Positions 34,520 to 42,000 of a stretch of 64,000 bases of DNA are shown here, piece after piece. The DNA is taken from NCBI RefSeq assembly GCF_020685205.1, contig NZ_JAJERB010000007.1, forward strand, positions 226,507 to 290,506, given 5' to 3'. This DNA comes from Hymenobacter translucens. GTDB lineage: Bacteria > Bacteroidota > Bacteroidia > Cytophagales > Hymenobacteraceae. The translations under genes and the position numbers were made by a program. The notes under the pieces are model-generated. The model ran no database searches and was not told the DNA's origin. It worked only from the letters and a program-made list of their open reading frames with translations. How positions within the stretch are numbered: the stretch's first letter is position 1; each line of letters starts with the position of its first letter.

Positions 34520-35323
34520 TTACTTCAGCAGGCCGAATTCCCGCTGCAGAATCCGCTCGGTAATGACGCGGCGGCCGCGCACAAACCGGTCGGTAGCCGG
34601 GCCGTTGTTCTTGGGCTGGGCGTTCAGGGCAAACAGGTAAACCCGCCCCTGCTGCTCTACCCAGCCCACAAACCAGCCGTTGTGGCGCCCCTCCTGCCGG
34701 GTCCAGCCGGTCTTGCCCCGCAGCGTCCAGTTCTTGCCCCGGGCCAAAACCAGCATGTCGGTGGTGAGCTGCAGGGTGCGGGCGCTGACGGGGAGCTTCC
34801 CGCTCTGCAGGCGGCGCAGAAAGTCGATCTGCTCGAACTGGGTGATGCGGGAAGGGCCTTCAAGCCAGAACCGGTCGACGGTAGCCGGGGTCATTACCAT
34901 ACGGCCGAACTGAAGCAGGGGAAGCCACTTATCGTAGGTTGCCGGACCCATGCGCCGGGCCAGCTGCTGGTAGCACGGCAGGCACGACACCCGCAACGCC
35001 CGGCCAAAGCTCATGTCGTGGTTCCACGGCTCTACGTCACGAACTACCCCGTCCCAGCGGAACACCTCGGCGGTGTCGCGCACGGCCCCGGTTTCGAGCC
35101 CGATCAGCGTATTGGGAATCTTAAAGGTGGAGGCGGGCAGAAACCCCTGCCGGCAGCGGTTCAGGTTGGAGGCCGTGTACCGCCCGGACTGCACGTCGAG
35201 CAGCAGAAAGGAGCCTTCCAGCCCGAAGGTGTCGAAGTAGGCAGCAAAGGACCGCTCCGTTACGGGCGGGGCCGCGGCACCGGCCAGGAACAGGAAAGGA
35301 AGCAGTAACAGAAGCCGGCGCAT
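34520..35323 (-). CDS. Class D beta-lactamase-like exported protein
   Basis: Serine hydrolase of 267 residues related to class D (OXA) beta-lactamases and the BlaR/MecR sensor domain. The signal peptide (MRRLLLLLPFLFLAGAAA) leads to the periplasm. Motif 1 is intact, with S65-T-F-K68 in PASTFKIPNTLIGLE. Motif 2 reads S113-C-L in place of S-x-V, and the usual Y-G-N is F-G-R (139-141). FWLEG (conserved tryptophan, W153) and the K-T-G motif (204-206) are present. The altered second and third motifs could change or abolish beta-lactam hydrolysis; penicillin binding remains possible. The start ATG leaves a normal signal peptide. No regulator is beside it. Confidence 0.85.
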   Translation of the reverse strand: MRRLLLLLPFLFLAGAAAPPVTERSFAAYFDTFGLEGSFLLLDVQSGRYTASNLNRCRQGFLPASTFKIPNTLIGLETGAVRDTAEVFRWDGVVRDVEPWNHDMSFGRALRVSCLPCYQQLARRMGPATYDKWLPLLQFGRMVMTPATVDRFWLEGPSRITQFEQIDFLRRLQSGKLPVSARTLQLTTDMLVLARGKNWTLRGKTGWTRQEGRHNGWFVGWVEQQGRVYLFALNAQPKNNGPATDRFVRGRRVITERILQREFGLLK

Positions 35324-35436
35324 CAGAGCAGGAAATAAGGTTCAGCAGGCAAGTTTAGCATTTCCTCCGCAGCCGGTTCCGGGGGTGCCTCCGCCTTATC
35401 CGTACGGCTCCCGCTGGCTATGTTATTTGCTCGGCG

Positions 35437-35444
35437 TATCTTTG
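35437..35444 (+). promoter_or_regulatory. -7 promoter box of the small basic protein gene
   Basis: TATCTTTG, a full TAnnTTTG match, lies 23 nt before the ATG at 35468. It supports the short reading frame as a real gene. Confidence 0.55.
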
Positions 35445-35467
35445 GGCAGAACCCAATAATTTTCATC

Positions 35468-35611
35468 ATGGCCAAGAACACCGTTAAAGACGCTGAGAAC
35501 AGCGCCCCCGCTACGCCCGAGCGCACCGAGACTGCCCGCGAAGCCCTGCACCGCCGCGTAAAGCAAAACCAGGAGCGCCGCCGTCAGAAGCAGAAGCACA
35601 TCAACCCCTAG
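35468..35611 (+). CDS. Small charged protein, 47 residues, uncharacterised
   Basis: Predicted 47-residue cytosolic protein: MAKNTVKDAENSAPATPERT followed by a highly basic, glutamine/arginine-rich C-terminus with ALHRRVKQNQERRRQKQKH. It has no signal, membrane helix or known motif; the basic tail might bind nucleic acid, but that is only a guess. The frame can be extended upstream to 35420, yet the ATG at 35468 follows a full -7 box by 23 nt, and codon usage matches that of its neighbours. A bidirectional terminator follows 21 nt after the stop. Confidence 0.65.
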   Translation: MAKNTVKDAENSAPATPERTETAREALHRRVKQNQERRRQKQKHINP

Positions 35612-35632
35612 TTTGCGGTTTGACCCCGAATC

Positions 35633-35669
35633 AAAAGCCCCGACTGCTCCTGAAGCAGCCGGGGCTTTT
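35633..35669. terminator. Bidirectional terminator, small basic gene and receiver gene
   Basis: AAAAGCCCCG (35633-35642) pairs with CGGGGCTTTT (35660-35669), with an inner CTGCT/AGCAG stem. A and T runs on the two flanks fit termination of both the + strand small gene and the - strand receiver. Confidence 0.85.
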
Positions 35670-35691
35670 CGCGTGTAAGGGGCGGATAGAC

Positions 35692-36057
35692 TTAGCCGCG
35701 CAGCACCTCAGCCAGGCTGGCGTGGAGCTCTTCCACGGTGGGCGGGCTCGGCAGGCAGTGGCAGCGCGTGAGCGGCGGCCGGTAAGCCGGCACCGACTGG
35801 TTGGTAGACTCGTGCAGCAGCAGCACGGGCACCGGAGGATTCTGCTGCTGCAGAAGGCGGGCAGTTTCGAGGCCGTCGGGGTGGCCGGGCAGGGCCGTGC
35901 TGACGATGAGCAGGTCGGGGCGTTCCGGCTTGGCCAGCGCCTCCTGCCCGGTAGTGGCAGTATCAATGTGCTCAACTCCCCACTGCCGCAGGTGCAGTTC
36001 CAGCCCGTGGCGGACAATAGGCGCGTCTTCGACAATCAGGACCCGATAAGCACACAT
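35692..36057 (-). CDS. Degenerate receiver (pseudo-response-regulator)
   Basis: Receiver-fold protein of 121 residues, starting at MCAYRVLIVEDAP (36057); an in-frame extension upstream to 36114 is less likely. The first acidic pair E10-D11 is kept (VLIVEDAP). The position that normally holds the phospho-acceptor aspartate reads S53 (DLLIVSTALPG), and the conserved lysine in the last loop is S104 (CLPSPPTVEEL). Phosphoryl transfer to it is therefore not expected. Such pseudo-receivers act as fixed or ligand-bound switches elsewhere. It has no output domain and no kinase beside it. Confidence 0.82.
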   Translation of the reverse strand: MCAYRVLIVEDAPIVRHGLELHLRQWGVEHIDTATTGQEALAKPERPDLLIVSTALPGHPDGLETARLLQQQNPPVPVLLLHESTNQSVPAYRPPLTRCHCLPSPPTVEELHASLAEVLRG

Positions 36058-36161
36058 AGCATAACAGAGTAAAGAGAAGTTGCCAAAGTTCGGACGCCGC
36101 GCCTTTCGCCGCATCCGACTAAAAACGGATTTATGGTCCGATCAGTATGAATGATTACGTA

Positions 36162-36182
36162 AGTAGTAGTAGTAGTAGTAGT
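36162..36182 (+). repeat. Trinucleotide microsatellite (AGT)7
   Basis: Seven perfect AGT copies. In the + frame starting at ATG 36147 they would encode seven serines (MNDYV then S7 then YAEKYGG), but that frame runs through a terminator, so coding is unproven. Confidence 0.85.
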
Positions 36183-36257
36183 TATGCGGAAAAGTACGGA
36201 GGCAGCGCGGTCAGCCGTCCGCCTGATCCGGCAGCAGAACCCGGGCGAACGACCACG

Positions 36258-36285
36258 AAAAAGCCCCTCCGGGGAGGGGCTTTTT
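36258..36285. terminator. Bidirectional terminator downstream of the 97-residue protein gene
   Basis: AAAAAGCCCCTCC (36258-36270) and GGAGGGGCTTTTT (36273-36285) make a 13-bp inverted repeat, adjacent to the stop (36289) of the minus-strand gene. Confidence 0.88.
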
Positions 36286-36288
36286 CAG

Positions 36289-36582
36289 TTAGGCCGTCAC
36301 GGTTTCTTCCATCAGCTCCGCCAGACTCACCTCCTCCACGTCGGGCAGCGCGGCAAAGCGGCTTTCGTGGAAGTTGGCCTCCGGGAAGCCCGGGGCCACG
36401 CCGGCGTTGTTGATTTCCTGCAGCGTGAGGCCGTAGCCGCGGTGGGTGTCGAACAGGCCCCGCACTGTGTAGATGGGGCCGCGCTTGGGCGTCTCAATGG
36501 CCGGGTTCTGGGCCTTGAGCACGGTAAAGTCGTCGTTGGTGCAGACAATCTGCTGACCGGGGTGAAACAGAGGAGGGTTCAT
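36289..36582 (-). CDS. Conserved small protein, 97 residues, unknown function
   Basis: Soluble protein of 97 residues. It begins MNPPLFHPGQQIVCTNDDF, contains KRGPIYTVRGLF and YGLTLQEINNAGV, and ends with EANFHESRFAALPDV and an acidic tail. The arrangement (a Gly-Gln-x-Ile-Val-Cys start, PxxGxIYTVR, and FxESRF near the end) resembles a small SH3-like barrel common as single-domain hypotheticals in Bacteroidota and phages; that is an impression, not a search result. The open frame reaches far upstream through unrelated sequence, and the ATG at 36582 was chosen as the first Met of the recognisable domain. A full -7 box lies 88 nt upstream. Confidence 0.7.
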   Translation of the reverse strand: MNPPLFHPGQQIVCTNDDFTVLKAQNPAIETPKRGPIYTVRGLFDTHRGYGLTLQEINNAGVAPGFPEANFHESRFAALPDVEEVSLAELMEETVTA

Positions 36583-36670
36583 GGTAAATAGCGGCGGGCT
36601 ACCGGCGAATGGCTGGAAGCGGACGGCCCGGACCACGCGGTGCGGCCGCCGTCGGCAGTGTTTGTTTCGG

Positions 36671-36678
36671 CAAAGATA
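36671..36678 (-). promoter_or_regulatory. -7 promoter box of the 97-residue protein gene
   Basis: The minus-strand reading TATCTTTG is a full TAnnTTTG match, 88 nt before the start at 36582 and between it and the xylanase stop. The leader would be longer than elsewhere in the window. Confidence 0.45.
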
Positions 36679-36716
36679 CGTCCGCCGGCGCAATGCGCCC
36701 CACCGGAGCGCGGGCG

Positions 36717-37778
36717 TTATTTTCCCCGCAGGGCTTCGACAAAGCCCTCGTAGGCAGGCTTGTACTTGAAGTCGTCGTCGAGCAGCAGCGGCCACTCCGG
36801 GCGGTTCTCGCGCAGCCAGGTCTGTCCGTCGTGCACGCCCCACATGGTAATGCCGTACTGTTGCAGGCGCGGAATCTTCAGGTAAGCGGCCACTATCTCC
36901 TTGTACTTCTGCTTTTGGTCGGCCAGCAGCTGCGGGGTCAGCACCCGGGTGGTAGGCAGGTTGTAAAGGTTTACTGCCACGTCCATCTCGGAGATGTGAA
37001 TCAGGTAGCCGCGGGCAGCCAGCTTTTCCAGGGCATCGATTACCGAGGGAGTGTGGGTTGTCAGGGAGCTGTGCATCTGCAGGCCCACCCCGTCGATGGG
37101 CACGCCCTGGGCCTTGAGCTCGTCGAGGCGAACGAGCACGGCATTCAGCTTGTTGGGGCCGCCTTCCAGATCGAAGTCGTTGTAGAACAGCTTGGCCTTG
37201 GGGTCGGCGGCCCGGGCGTAGCGGAACGCCCGCGCCACGTAGCCGGGCCCCAGGTGCTTGCGCCACATCGTATTCGAAAGCTCCCCGCTGGTCTCGTAGG
37301 CCTCATTCACCACGTCCCAGGCGTGCACGTCGCCTTTAAAGTGACGTATGGTGGTCTGGATATGGTCCCGCATTACGGCTTCCCAGGTGGCCGAGTCGTT
37401 GGGCAGGGTTTCCAGCCAGCGCGGCTGCACCACGTGCCAGATCAGCGTGTGGCCGTGCACGCGCATGCGGTTGTCCTTGGCAAACTTTACCAGGTAGTCG
37501 GCATCCTCCCAGTTGTACTCGGTAGCGCTGACGGGCTTGAGGGCTCCCATCTTCATCTCCACCTCTGCCGTCACGCTGTTAAAGTCGCGCAGGATGGCTT
37601 CGCGGTAGCGGGGATTGTTTTTCAGCGTCGGGCCGTAGACGCTTACCCCGATGGGGAACGGGGCAATGCCGCCCAGGCCCGTGGACCGGGGTGCCACGAG
37701 CCCCGGGGCGCAGTTGGCCAGGCCCGCCAGCAAACCAAAGGTGAGCGCGCGGCGGGCAAAGGAGCGGAAAGTCGACAT
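36717..37778 (-). CDS. GH10 endo-1,4-beta-xylanase
   Basis: Secreted or surface glycoside hydrolase of family 10, 353 residues, cutting internal xylan linkages. The N-terminus (ARRALTFGLLAGLANCAP) has a lipobox-like ANC at C23, though N before C is atypical. GH10 motifs are intact: VTAEVEMKMGAL (substrate entry), HGHTLIWH (around 108-115), the acid/base E159 in WDVVNEAYE, and the nucleophile E264 in HISEMDVAV. No carbohydrate-binding module or sorting domain is attached. It is a single gene rather than part of a polysaccharide-utilisation locus; no susC/susD is seen nearby. A variant -7 box (TATCTTCG) lies about 75 nt upstream on this strand. Confidence 0.93.
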   Translation of the reverse strand: MSTFRSFARRALTFGLLAGLANCAPGLVAPRSTGLGGIAPFPIGVSVYGPTLKNNPRYREAILRDFNSVTAEVEMKMGALKPVSATEYNWEDADYLVKFAKDNRMRVHGHTLIWHVVQPRWLETLPNDSATWEAVMRDHIQTTIRHFKGDVHAWDVVNEAYETSGELSNTMWRKHLGPGYVARAFRYARAADPKAKLFYNDFDLEGGPNKLNAVLVRLDELKAQGVPIDGVGLQMHSSLTTHTPSVIDALEKLAARGYLIHISEMDVAVNLYNLPTTRVLTPQLLADQKQKYKEIVAAYLKIPRLQQYGITMWGVHDGQTWLRENRPEWPLLLDDDFKYKPAYEGFVEALRGK

Positions 37779-37852
37779 AACGTAAAGCGCGTAATACCCG
37801 GGCCAGCTTCGGCTGCAGCAGGTACTTCCTGCTGAGCCGGCGCCGGGTCGCC

Positions 37853-37860
37853 CGAAGATA
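37853..37860 (-). promoter_or_regulatory. Variant -7 box (TAnnTTCG) of the xylanase gene
   Basis: Reads TATCTTCG on the minus strand, 75 nt before the xylanase ATG. One base off consensus. Confidence 0.3.
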
Positions 37861-37881
37861 CAACCTGGCGGGTTGCCCGCC

Positions 37882-39099
37882 TTAGCGGGCGGGGCGGACT
37901 TTCCCCCGGGCCACGGTGCGCATCACCCGGAACAGGTTGCCGCTCCAGATCCGGTTGAGGTCCCGGGCGCGGTAGCCCCGGCGCACCAGCTCCAGGGTCA
38001 GGCTGGGAAAGTCGCCCACGTCGGCCAGGCCGTTGAGCACGCTGCCCCCGTCGAAGTCGGAGCCGATGCCCACGTGGTCGATGCCGGCCTGCTGCACGAC
38101 GTGGTCGATCTGGTCGGCTACGTCGGCCACGGTGTTGAGCGGCACCGGAAAGTCGACCTCCAGGCGGGCGTACTCCGCCAGGGCCGGGGTACGGTCTGCG
38201 GCGGGCAGGGCGTACACGTTCAGAAAGGTCTTCAGTCCCCATTTCGCGCAGAACGCCGCCTCCGCCTGCTGCCGGGCCGCGGACTTCACCTCGGTCTTCA
38301 CGTAGGGGCTGAACAGGTTTACCTGCACCACCCCGCCGGCGTGGGCAAGGTCCCGGAGCATGGCGTCGGACAGGTTGCGGGGCGTGTCGCTGAGGGCCCG
38401 GCAGCCGGAGTGGGAGGCAATGATGGGCACCCGGGAACCGGCCAGGCAGTCGTAGAAGGTATCGTCGGAGGTGTGGGAGGTGTCGACCATCAGGCCAAGG
38501 CGGTTCATTTCGCGGATGGCTTCCCGGCCGAAGTCGCTCAGGCCGTGGTGCTCGGGCCCGGTGGGGTCGGTGGCCGAGTCGCAGATGTCGTTGTTGGAGG
38601 AGTGGCAGAGCGTGACGTAGCGGGCCCCGCGGCGGTAGTAGGTTTCGAGCCAGCGCAGGTCGAGCCCCACGGGGTAGCTGTTTTCCAGCCCGATGAAGAT
38701 GGCCCGGGGCCCGGCCCGGCGGATGCGGCGGGCCTGGTCGGGGGAGGTAGCCAGGGCCAGCTCGCGGGGGTAGTGCCGTAGTGCCTGCTCAATGACGCGG
38801 AACTGGGCTTCCACCTCCTGCCGGATGGCAGCGTAGCCTTCCGCGGTGCGCGGCCCCTGCCCCACGTACACGGCCCAGAAGGCCGCGTCGAGCCCGCCCC
38901 GCCGCAGCTTCGGCAGGTCGACCTGGGCTTTCTCGTCGGGCCGGTGGTCGTGGGTGAGGTCGAAGCCCGGGCGCAGCAGGTTGCCGGGCGTATCCTGGTG
39001 GGAGTCGAGCGTGAAGGCCCGCTCGTGCAGGAGGCGGGCCCGGGTCTGCAGCCGGGCTTCCGCGGCTGGGGTGGTCGTTGGCATGGCGGACGTCGGCAT
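37882..39099 (-). CDS. M19 membrane-dipeptidase family protein
   Basis: Zinc dipeptidase of the renal dipeptidase (M19) family, 405 residues from the ATG at 39099 (or 39084). The metal site is complete: H-x-D in LDSHQDTPG, the bridging glutamate in IGLENSYPVG, histidines in DTSHTSDDTF and IIASHSGCRALSDTPRN, and the aspartate in VGIGSDFDGG. No signal peptide is apparent, so it may act in the cytosol on dipeptides. A much longer open frame continues upstream to 40074, but that part overlaps the oxidoreductase gene in another frame and is a shadow. It follows the LLM gene on the same strand (92 nt). Confidence 0.92.
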   Translation of the reverse strand: MPTSAMPTTTPAAEARLQTRARLLHERAFTLDSHQDTPGNLLRPGFDLTHDHRPDEKAQVDLPKLRRGGLDAAFWAVYVGQGPRTAEGYAAIRQEVEAQFRVIEQALRHYPRELALATSPDQARRIRRAGPRAIFIGLENSYPVGLDLRWLETYYRRGARYVTLCHSSNNDICDSATDPTGPEHHGLSDFGREAIREMNRLGLMVDTSHTSDDTFYDCLAGSRVPIIASHSGCRALSDTPRNLSDAMLRDLAHAGGVVQVNLFSPYVKTEVKSAARQQAEAAFCAKWGLKTFLNVYALPAADRTPALAEYARLEVDFPVPLNTVADVADQIDHVVQQAGIDHVGIGSDFDGGSVLNGLADVGDFPSLTLELVRRGYRARDLNRIWSGNLFRVMRTVARGKVRPAR

Positions 39100-39191
39100 C
39101 AGCGGCAATATGGCGGATCGGGCGCACATCCGCCCCCGGCAGCCCCTCCCGCCGGCGCCTAATGCCCGGTAAGGCCGCCGAAGCCGCGCGG

Positions 39192-40193
39192 CTACCGCTT
39201 CAGCCCGGCCAGGAGTTCGTAGGACCGAAGCCGGGCGGCGTGGTCGTAGATGTGCGACACCACCAGCAGCTCGTTTACCCGGGTATCGTCCACGAACCGC
39301 TGCACCTGCTGCCCGACCCGGTCGGGCCCGCCCACGAAGGCGTACGCGGCCATCTGCATCACGGCTTCCTCTTCCATATCGCTCCACAGCCCGTCCATGC
39401 TGTCCACCGGGCGGGGCAGCGGGTGGCGGGTACCCCGGATGATGCCCAGGGCAAACTGCTGGTAGGAGGTGGCAATGCGGGCCGCCTCGGCGTCGGTGTC
39501 GGCCGCCACCACGTTCACGCAGGCCGCGGCGTAGGGCTCCGCAAGGTGCGCCGAGGGCCGGAACGACGAGTGGTACAGGTGCAGGGCGGCGTGCAGGTGG
39601 GTGGGTGCAAAGTGGCTGGCAAAGGCGAAGGGCAGCCCCAGCATTCCGGCCAGCTGGGCGCTGTAGGTGCTGGAGCCCAGCAGCCAGATTGGAATGTCGA
39701 GCCCCTCGCCCGGAATGGCCCGCACGCTGCTGGTTTTGTTTTCGGCCGAGAGGTAGGTCTGCAGCTCCTGCACGTGCTCGGGAAAGTCGTTGACGGACGC
39801 GTGCATGTCGCGGCGCAGTGCCATGGCCGTGCGCTGGTCGGTGCCCGGGGCCCGGCCCAGGCCCAGGTCGATGCGGCCGGGATAGAGGGAAGCCAGGGTG
39901 CCGAACTGCTCGGCCACCACCAGCGGGGCGTGGTTGGGCAGCATGATGCCGCCCGAGCCCACGCGGATGGTGGTCGTGCCCCCGGCAATAAAGCCGATCA
40001 GCACCGAGGTGGCCGAGCTGGCAATGCTGGCCATGTTGTGGTGCTCGGCCAGCCAGTAGCGCCGGTAGCCCCACTCTTCCGCGTGCCGGGCCAGGTCCAG
40101 GCTGTTCTGGAACGTGTCGGCGGGCGTGTGGCCTTCGCGGATAGCGGCCAGGTCGAGAACCGACAGGGGCAGCTCCTTTATTGTCTTTTGCAT
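39192..40193 (-). CDS. LLM-class flavin-dependent oxidoreductase
   Basis: Luciferase-like monooxygenase fold, 333 residues from ATG 40193 (MQKTIKELPLSVLDLAAIRE); an upstream in-frame extension to 40358 has no family sequence. Typical features: HAEEWGYRRYWLAEHHN near the N-terminus, VGSGGIMLPNHAPL, EQFGTLASLYPGRIDLGLGRAPGTD, IWLLGSSTYSAQLAGMLGLPFAFA, and GGPDRVGQQVQ near the end. It uses FMNH2 or F420 in known members; in Bacteroidota FMN is expected. The substrate is unknown. It lies upstream of the M19 dipeptidase in the same direction and may share its transcript. Confidence 0.93.
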   Translation of the reverse strand: MQKTIKELPLSVLDLAAIREGHTPADTFQNSLDLARHAEEWGYRRYWLAEHHNMASIASSATSVLIGFIAGGTTTIRVGSGGIMLPNHAPLVVAEQFGTLASLYPGRIDLGLGRAPGTDQRTAMALRRDMHASVNDFPEHVQELQTYLSAENKTSSVRAIPGEGLDIPIWLLGSSTYSAQLAGMLGLPFAFASHFAPTHLHAALHLYHSSFRPSAHLAEPYAAACVNVVAADTDAEAARIATSYQQFALGIIRGTRHPLPRPVDSMDGLWSDMEEEAVMQMAAYAFVGGPDRVGQQVQRFVDDTRVNELLVVSHIYDHAARLRSYELLAGLKR

Positions 40194-40335
40194 GTCTGAC
40201 TTCTGATAAGCCGGTAAAAACCGGCGGACGGCGCGGTTGTTTGGGCCGCCCCCGAACAGGGTAGTCCTACGAAAAGCCGCCCGCTGACGCTTAGGTTCCC
40301 GGCTTCCGCCGCTTCTCCCCCTTCCGCGGCTACGC

Positions 40336-40386
40336 AAAAAGCCCTTCGGCAGCCCCACCCCCTCGCGGCGGAGCTCCCGAAGGGCT
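40336..40386 (-). terminator. Terminator of the coiled-coil protein gene
   Basis: AGCCCTTCGG (40340-40349) pairs with CCGAAGGGCT (40377-40386); the A5 run at 40336-40340 is the U-tract of a minus-strand transcript. It lies 20 nt past the stop at 40406. Confidence 0.75.
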
Positions 40387-40405
40387 GGTAGTGGCGGAAC
40401 GTTGC

Positions 40406-40822
40406 CTAGAGCGCCGCGCGCCGCGCCTCCACCTCGGTTTTAAGCGTGTTGTTTTCAATCAGACTCTGGGCCAGGCAGTTCAGCTCGTACTGGCGCTTGA
40501 ACCGCGTCAGGATGCCACCCTGCCCGCTGCTTTGCTGCTGCGTGAGCACGTAGATGCGGTACTCAAGCCGCTTGTACTCCCGCTCGTTGCGCTTCTTGGC
40601 GTTGCCCTCGGCCATTCCGGGCAGCAGCGCCGCCAGGGTGTTGTACTCGGACGTGGCCCCGGTAAGCTCGACCTGCAGCTCGGCGGCTTTACCCGTCCCC
40701 ATGCTGTGCAGGCGCTGCAGCTGAACCTGCCGGAATTCCAGCTCGGCCCGCTCGTCGGCGGCTTCGCTGAGCACCTGGTCGCACTCGGCCACGGTGGTAA
40801 GTAAATTCACTGAATAAGACAT
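40406..40822 (-). CDS. Coiled-coil protein, uncharacterised
   Basis: Protein of 138 residues, starting MSYSVNLLTTVAECDQVLSE at 40822; an upstream extension to 40885 has a less convincing start. It is almost entirely helical and coiled-coil-like: EAADERAELEFRQVQLQRLH, ELQVELTGATSEYNTLAALL, AKKRNEREYKRLEYRIYVL, then a short loop and LIENNTLKTEVEARRAAL. It has no signal or membrane segment. It lies 115 nt after the XRE regulator gene on the same strand and could be co-transcribed with it and under the same four-site operator. Function unknown. Confidence 0.72.
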   Translation of the reverse strand: MSYSVNLLTTVAECDQVLSEAADERAELEFRQVQLQRLHSMGTGKAAELQVELTGATSEYNTLAALLPGMAEGNAKKRNEREYKRLEYRIYVLTQQQSSGQGGILTRFKRQYELNCLAQSLIENNTLKTEVEARRAAL

Positions 40823-40937
40823 ATAAGCGCACGTTAAAGGTGAAATAAGATAGCCGATGGGCGGGGCCAGCCAGCCGAACACCATAATCTTAAGTATAGC
40901 TATTCAGTATTCAAATACTCCCCACCTGAATTATTTT

Positions 40938-41501
40938 TCAGCTGCCGCCCAGCGCCGTGGCCAGGGCGGCGGCCTCGGCCTGAAGGCCGGTTAGCCGGGC
41001 CGTGAGCAGACGGTGCAGCACCGGCCGGCCCTCCCCTTCCAGGGCGGCTTCGGCCTCGGCGGTAGTGGCGGCCAGCCACAGGCGCGGGCCTTCTTCGTCG
41101 GCGGGCAGCGTGGCCTGCAGCGCCGGCACGGCCCGCAGCCAGTCCTGGGCCCGACGGGTGCGGGCCTGCCCCCGCTCCAGGCGGCGGGTCAGCTGCCGGA
41201 TTTCATACGCCACGGCCCCGGCCCGGTCCTGCAGCACGGCCTGCTCGTCGGCCGACAGTGGCGGGGTCGCCGTAGGCGGGGCAAACGGGCTTGGGGGTAG
41301 GGCCGGGGGCAGGGCCTGGGCCAGCCAGGCCAGGGTGTGGGCCGCCCGGGCGGGCAGGGTGCGCTGCCCGGCTTCGACTTTGGTGATAAGCCCGCGCGAT
41401 ACGCCCAGGGCGCCGGCCAGCTGCTCCTGGGTTAAACCCAGGCCCGCGCGGACCAGGACAAGGTAGTGCGGAACGGCCGGCACGCGCAGGGAACGGGGCA
41501 T
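40938..41501 (-). CDS. XRE-family helix-turn-helix regulator
   Basis: Predicted DNA-binding protein of 187 residues. The HTH_3 domain lies at about residues 12-62: VLVRAGLGLTQEQLAGALGV, SRGLITKVEAGQRTLPARAA. A proline-rich hinge (PPALPPSPFAPPTATPP) connects to a helical C-terminal region (about 80-187: YEIRQLTRRLERGQARTRRA, AEAALEGEGRPVLHRLLTAR) probably used for dimerisation. Just 9 bp before its ATG begins a perfectly symmetrical array of four 11-bp sites (41510-41592), strongly suggesting autoregulation. It precedes a coiled-coil gene. Its physiological role cannot be told. Confidence 0.85.
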   Translation of the reverse strand: MPRSLRVPAVPHYLVLVRAGLGLTQEQLAGALGVSRGLITKVEAGQRTLPARAAHTLAWLAQALPPALPPSPFAPPTATPPLSADEQAVLQDRAGAVAYEIRQLTRRLERGQARTRRAQDWLRAVPALQATLPADEEGPRLWLAATTAEAEAALEGEGRPVLHRLLTARLTGLQAEAAALATALGGS

Positions 41502-41509
41502 ACGTGAGG

Positions 41510-41592
41510 TTGTCTCCTTATTATTTGGATCACCAACTAAGGAGACAAATACGTTGTCTCCTTAGAATCGTTTAGCAAGAATAAGGAGACAA
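41510..41592. promoter_or_regulatory. Four-copy 11-bp operator-like array before the XRE gene
   Basis: Four identical 11-mers alternate in orientation: TTGTCTCCTTA at 41510-41520 and 41554-41564, and its complement TAAGGAGACAA at 41538-41548 and 41582-41592. Spacers are 17, 5 and 17 bp, making an 83-bp symmetrical array. The sites nearest the centre form a palindrome with a 5-bp gap (ATACG). The copy nearest the XRE ATG reads, on its strand, TAAGGAGACAA, with AAGGAG 12 nt before the start codon, so it may double as a ribosome-binding site. Confidence 0.85.
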
Positions 41593-41925
41593 GACGACCG
41601 GCACGCCTGACAGCGCCGCAGCCGGCCCGGTAAGGCTGCGAACTTAGCACGCCGGCGGCACAGTAGCACCGGGTCCGGCCCAAATATCTTTTCAGGAAGA
41701 GCGGCGGAAGCCGCGCGGGCATGCGCTGGGAGGGCCGCCGCGGCTGGCCCAGGAGTGCCGCATCTCGCGGCTCGTTTGGTCAGCCAAGCCTTTTCACCGG
41801 CTTTGCCCGCCGGGTTTGCCCGCTCAGCTACCCTCCTGTTCTGGCCCGGGGCTACCCCCGGCGAAGCAGCGGTGGCGAATGTTCAGTTAACAACTTTAAC
41901 CGTGCAAAATACCTGGAAGTAGGTA
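41593..41925. other. Gene-free stretch
   Basis: No convincing gene, RNA or repeat was seen here. Short open frames on both strands lack family sequence, a start context or codon bias. The only regulatory signal near it is the promoter at its right edge. Confidence 0.5.
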
Positions 41926-41956
41926 TTGCCGCCTGATGAGAAAGCGGGTAGGTTTG
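41926..41956 (+). promoter_or_regulatory. Promoter of the giant seven-repeat-block gene (-33 TTG and -7 TAGGTTTG)
   Basis: TTG at 41926-41928 and TAGGTTTG at 41949-41956 are separated by 20 nt, the best complete match to the Bacteroidota TTG-N(about 20)-TAnnTTTG promoter in the window. The ATG at 42001 is 44 nt downstream. Confidence 0.65.
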
Positions 41957-42000
41957 AGGGTTAATCAACACTGCTTCTCTCACCGTTTTTCCACTACTGA

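Noticed and set aside
36147..36413. Frame MNDYV-S7 on the + strand as a gene
   Set aside because: It runs through a perfect terminator and over the antisense of a better gene; only the microsatellite itself is reported.
39100..40074. Upstream extension of the M19 dipeptidase frame to 730 codons
   Set aside because: It overlaps the LLM oxidoreductase gene in a different frame, and the peptidase motifs begin only after 39099.
41510..41592. CRISPR repeats
   Set aside because: Only four 11-bp sites in alternating orientation with unequal spacers; a CRISPR array has longer direct repeats.
41721..41936. Short + strand frame in the gene-free stretch
   Set aside because: No codon bias, signal or family sequence, and it overlaps no conserved element.
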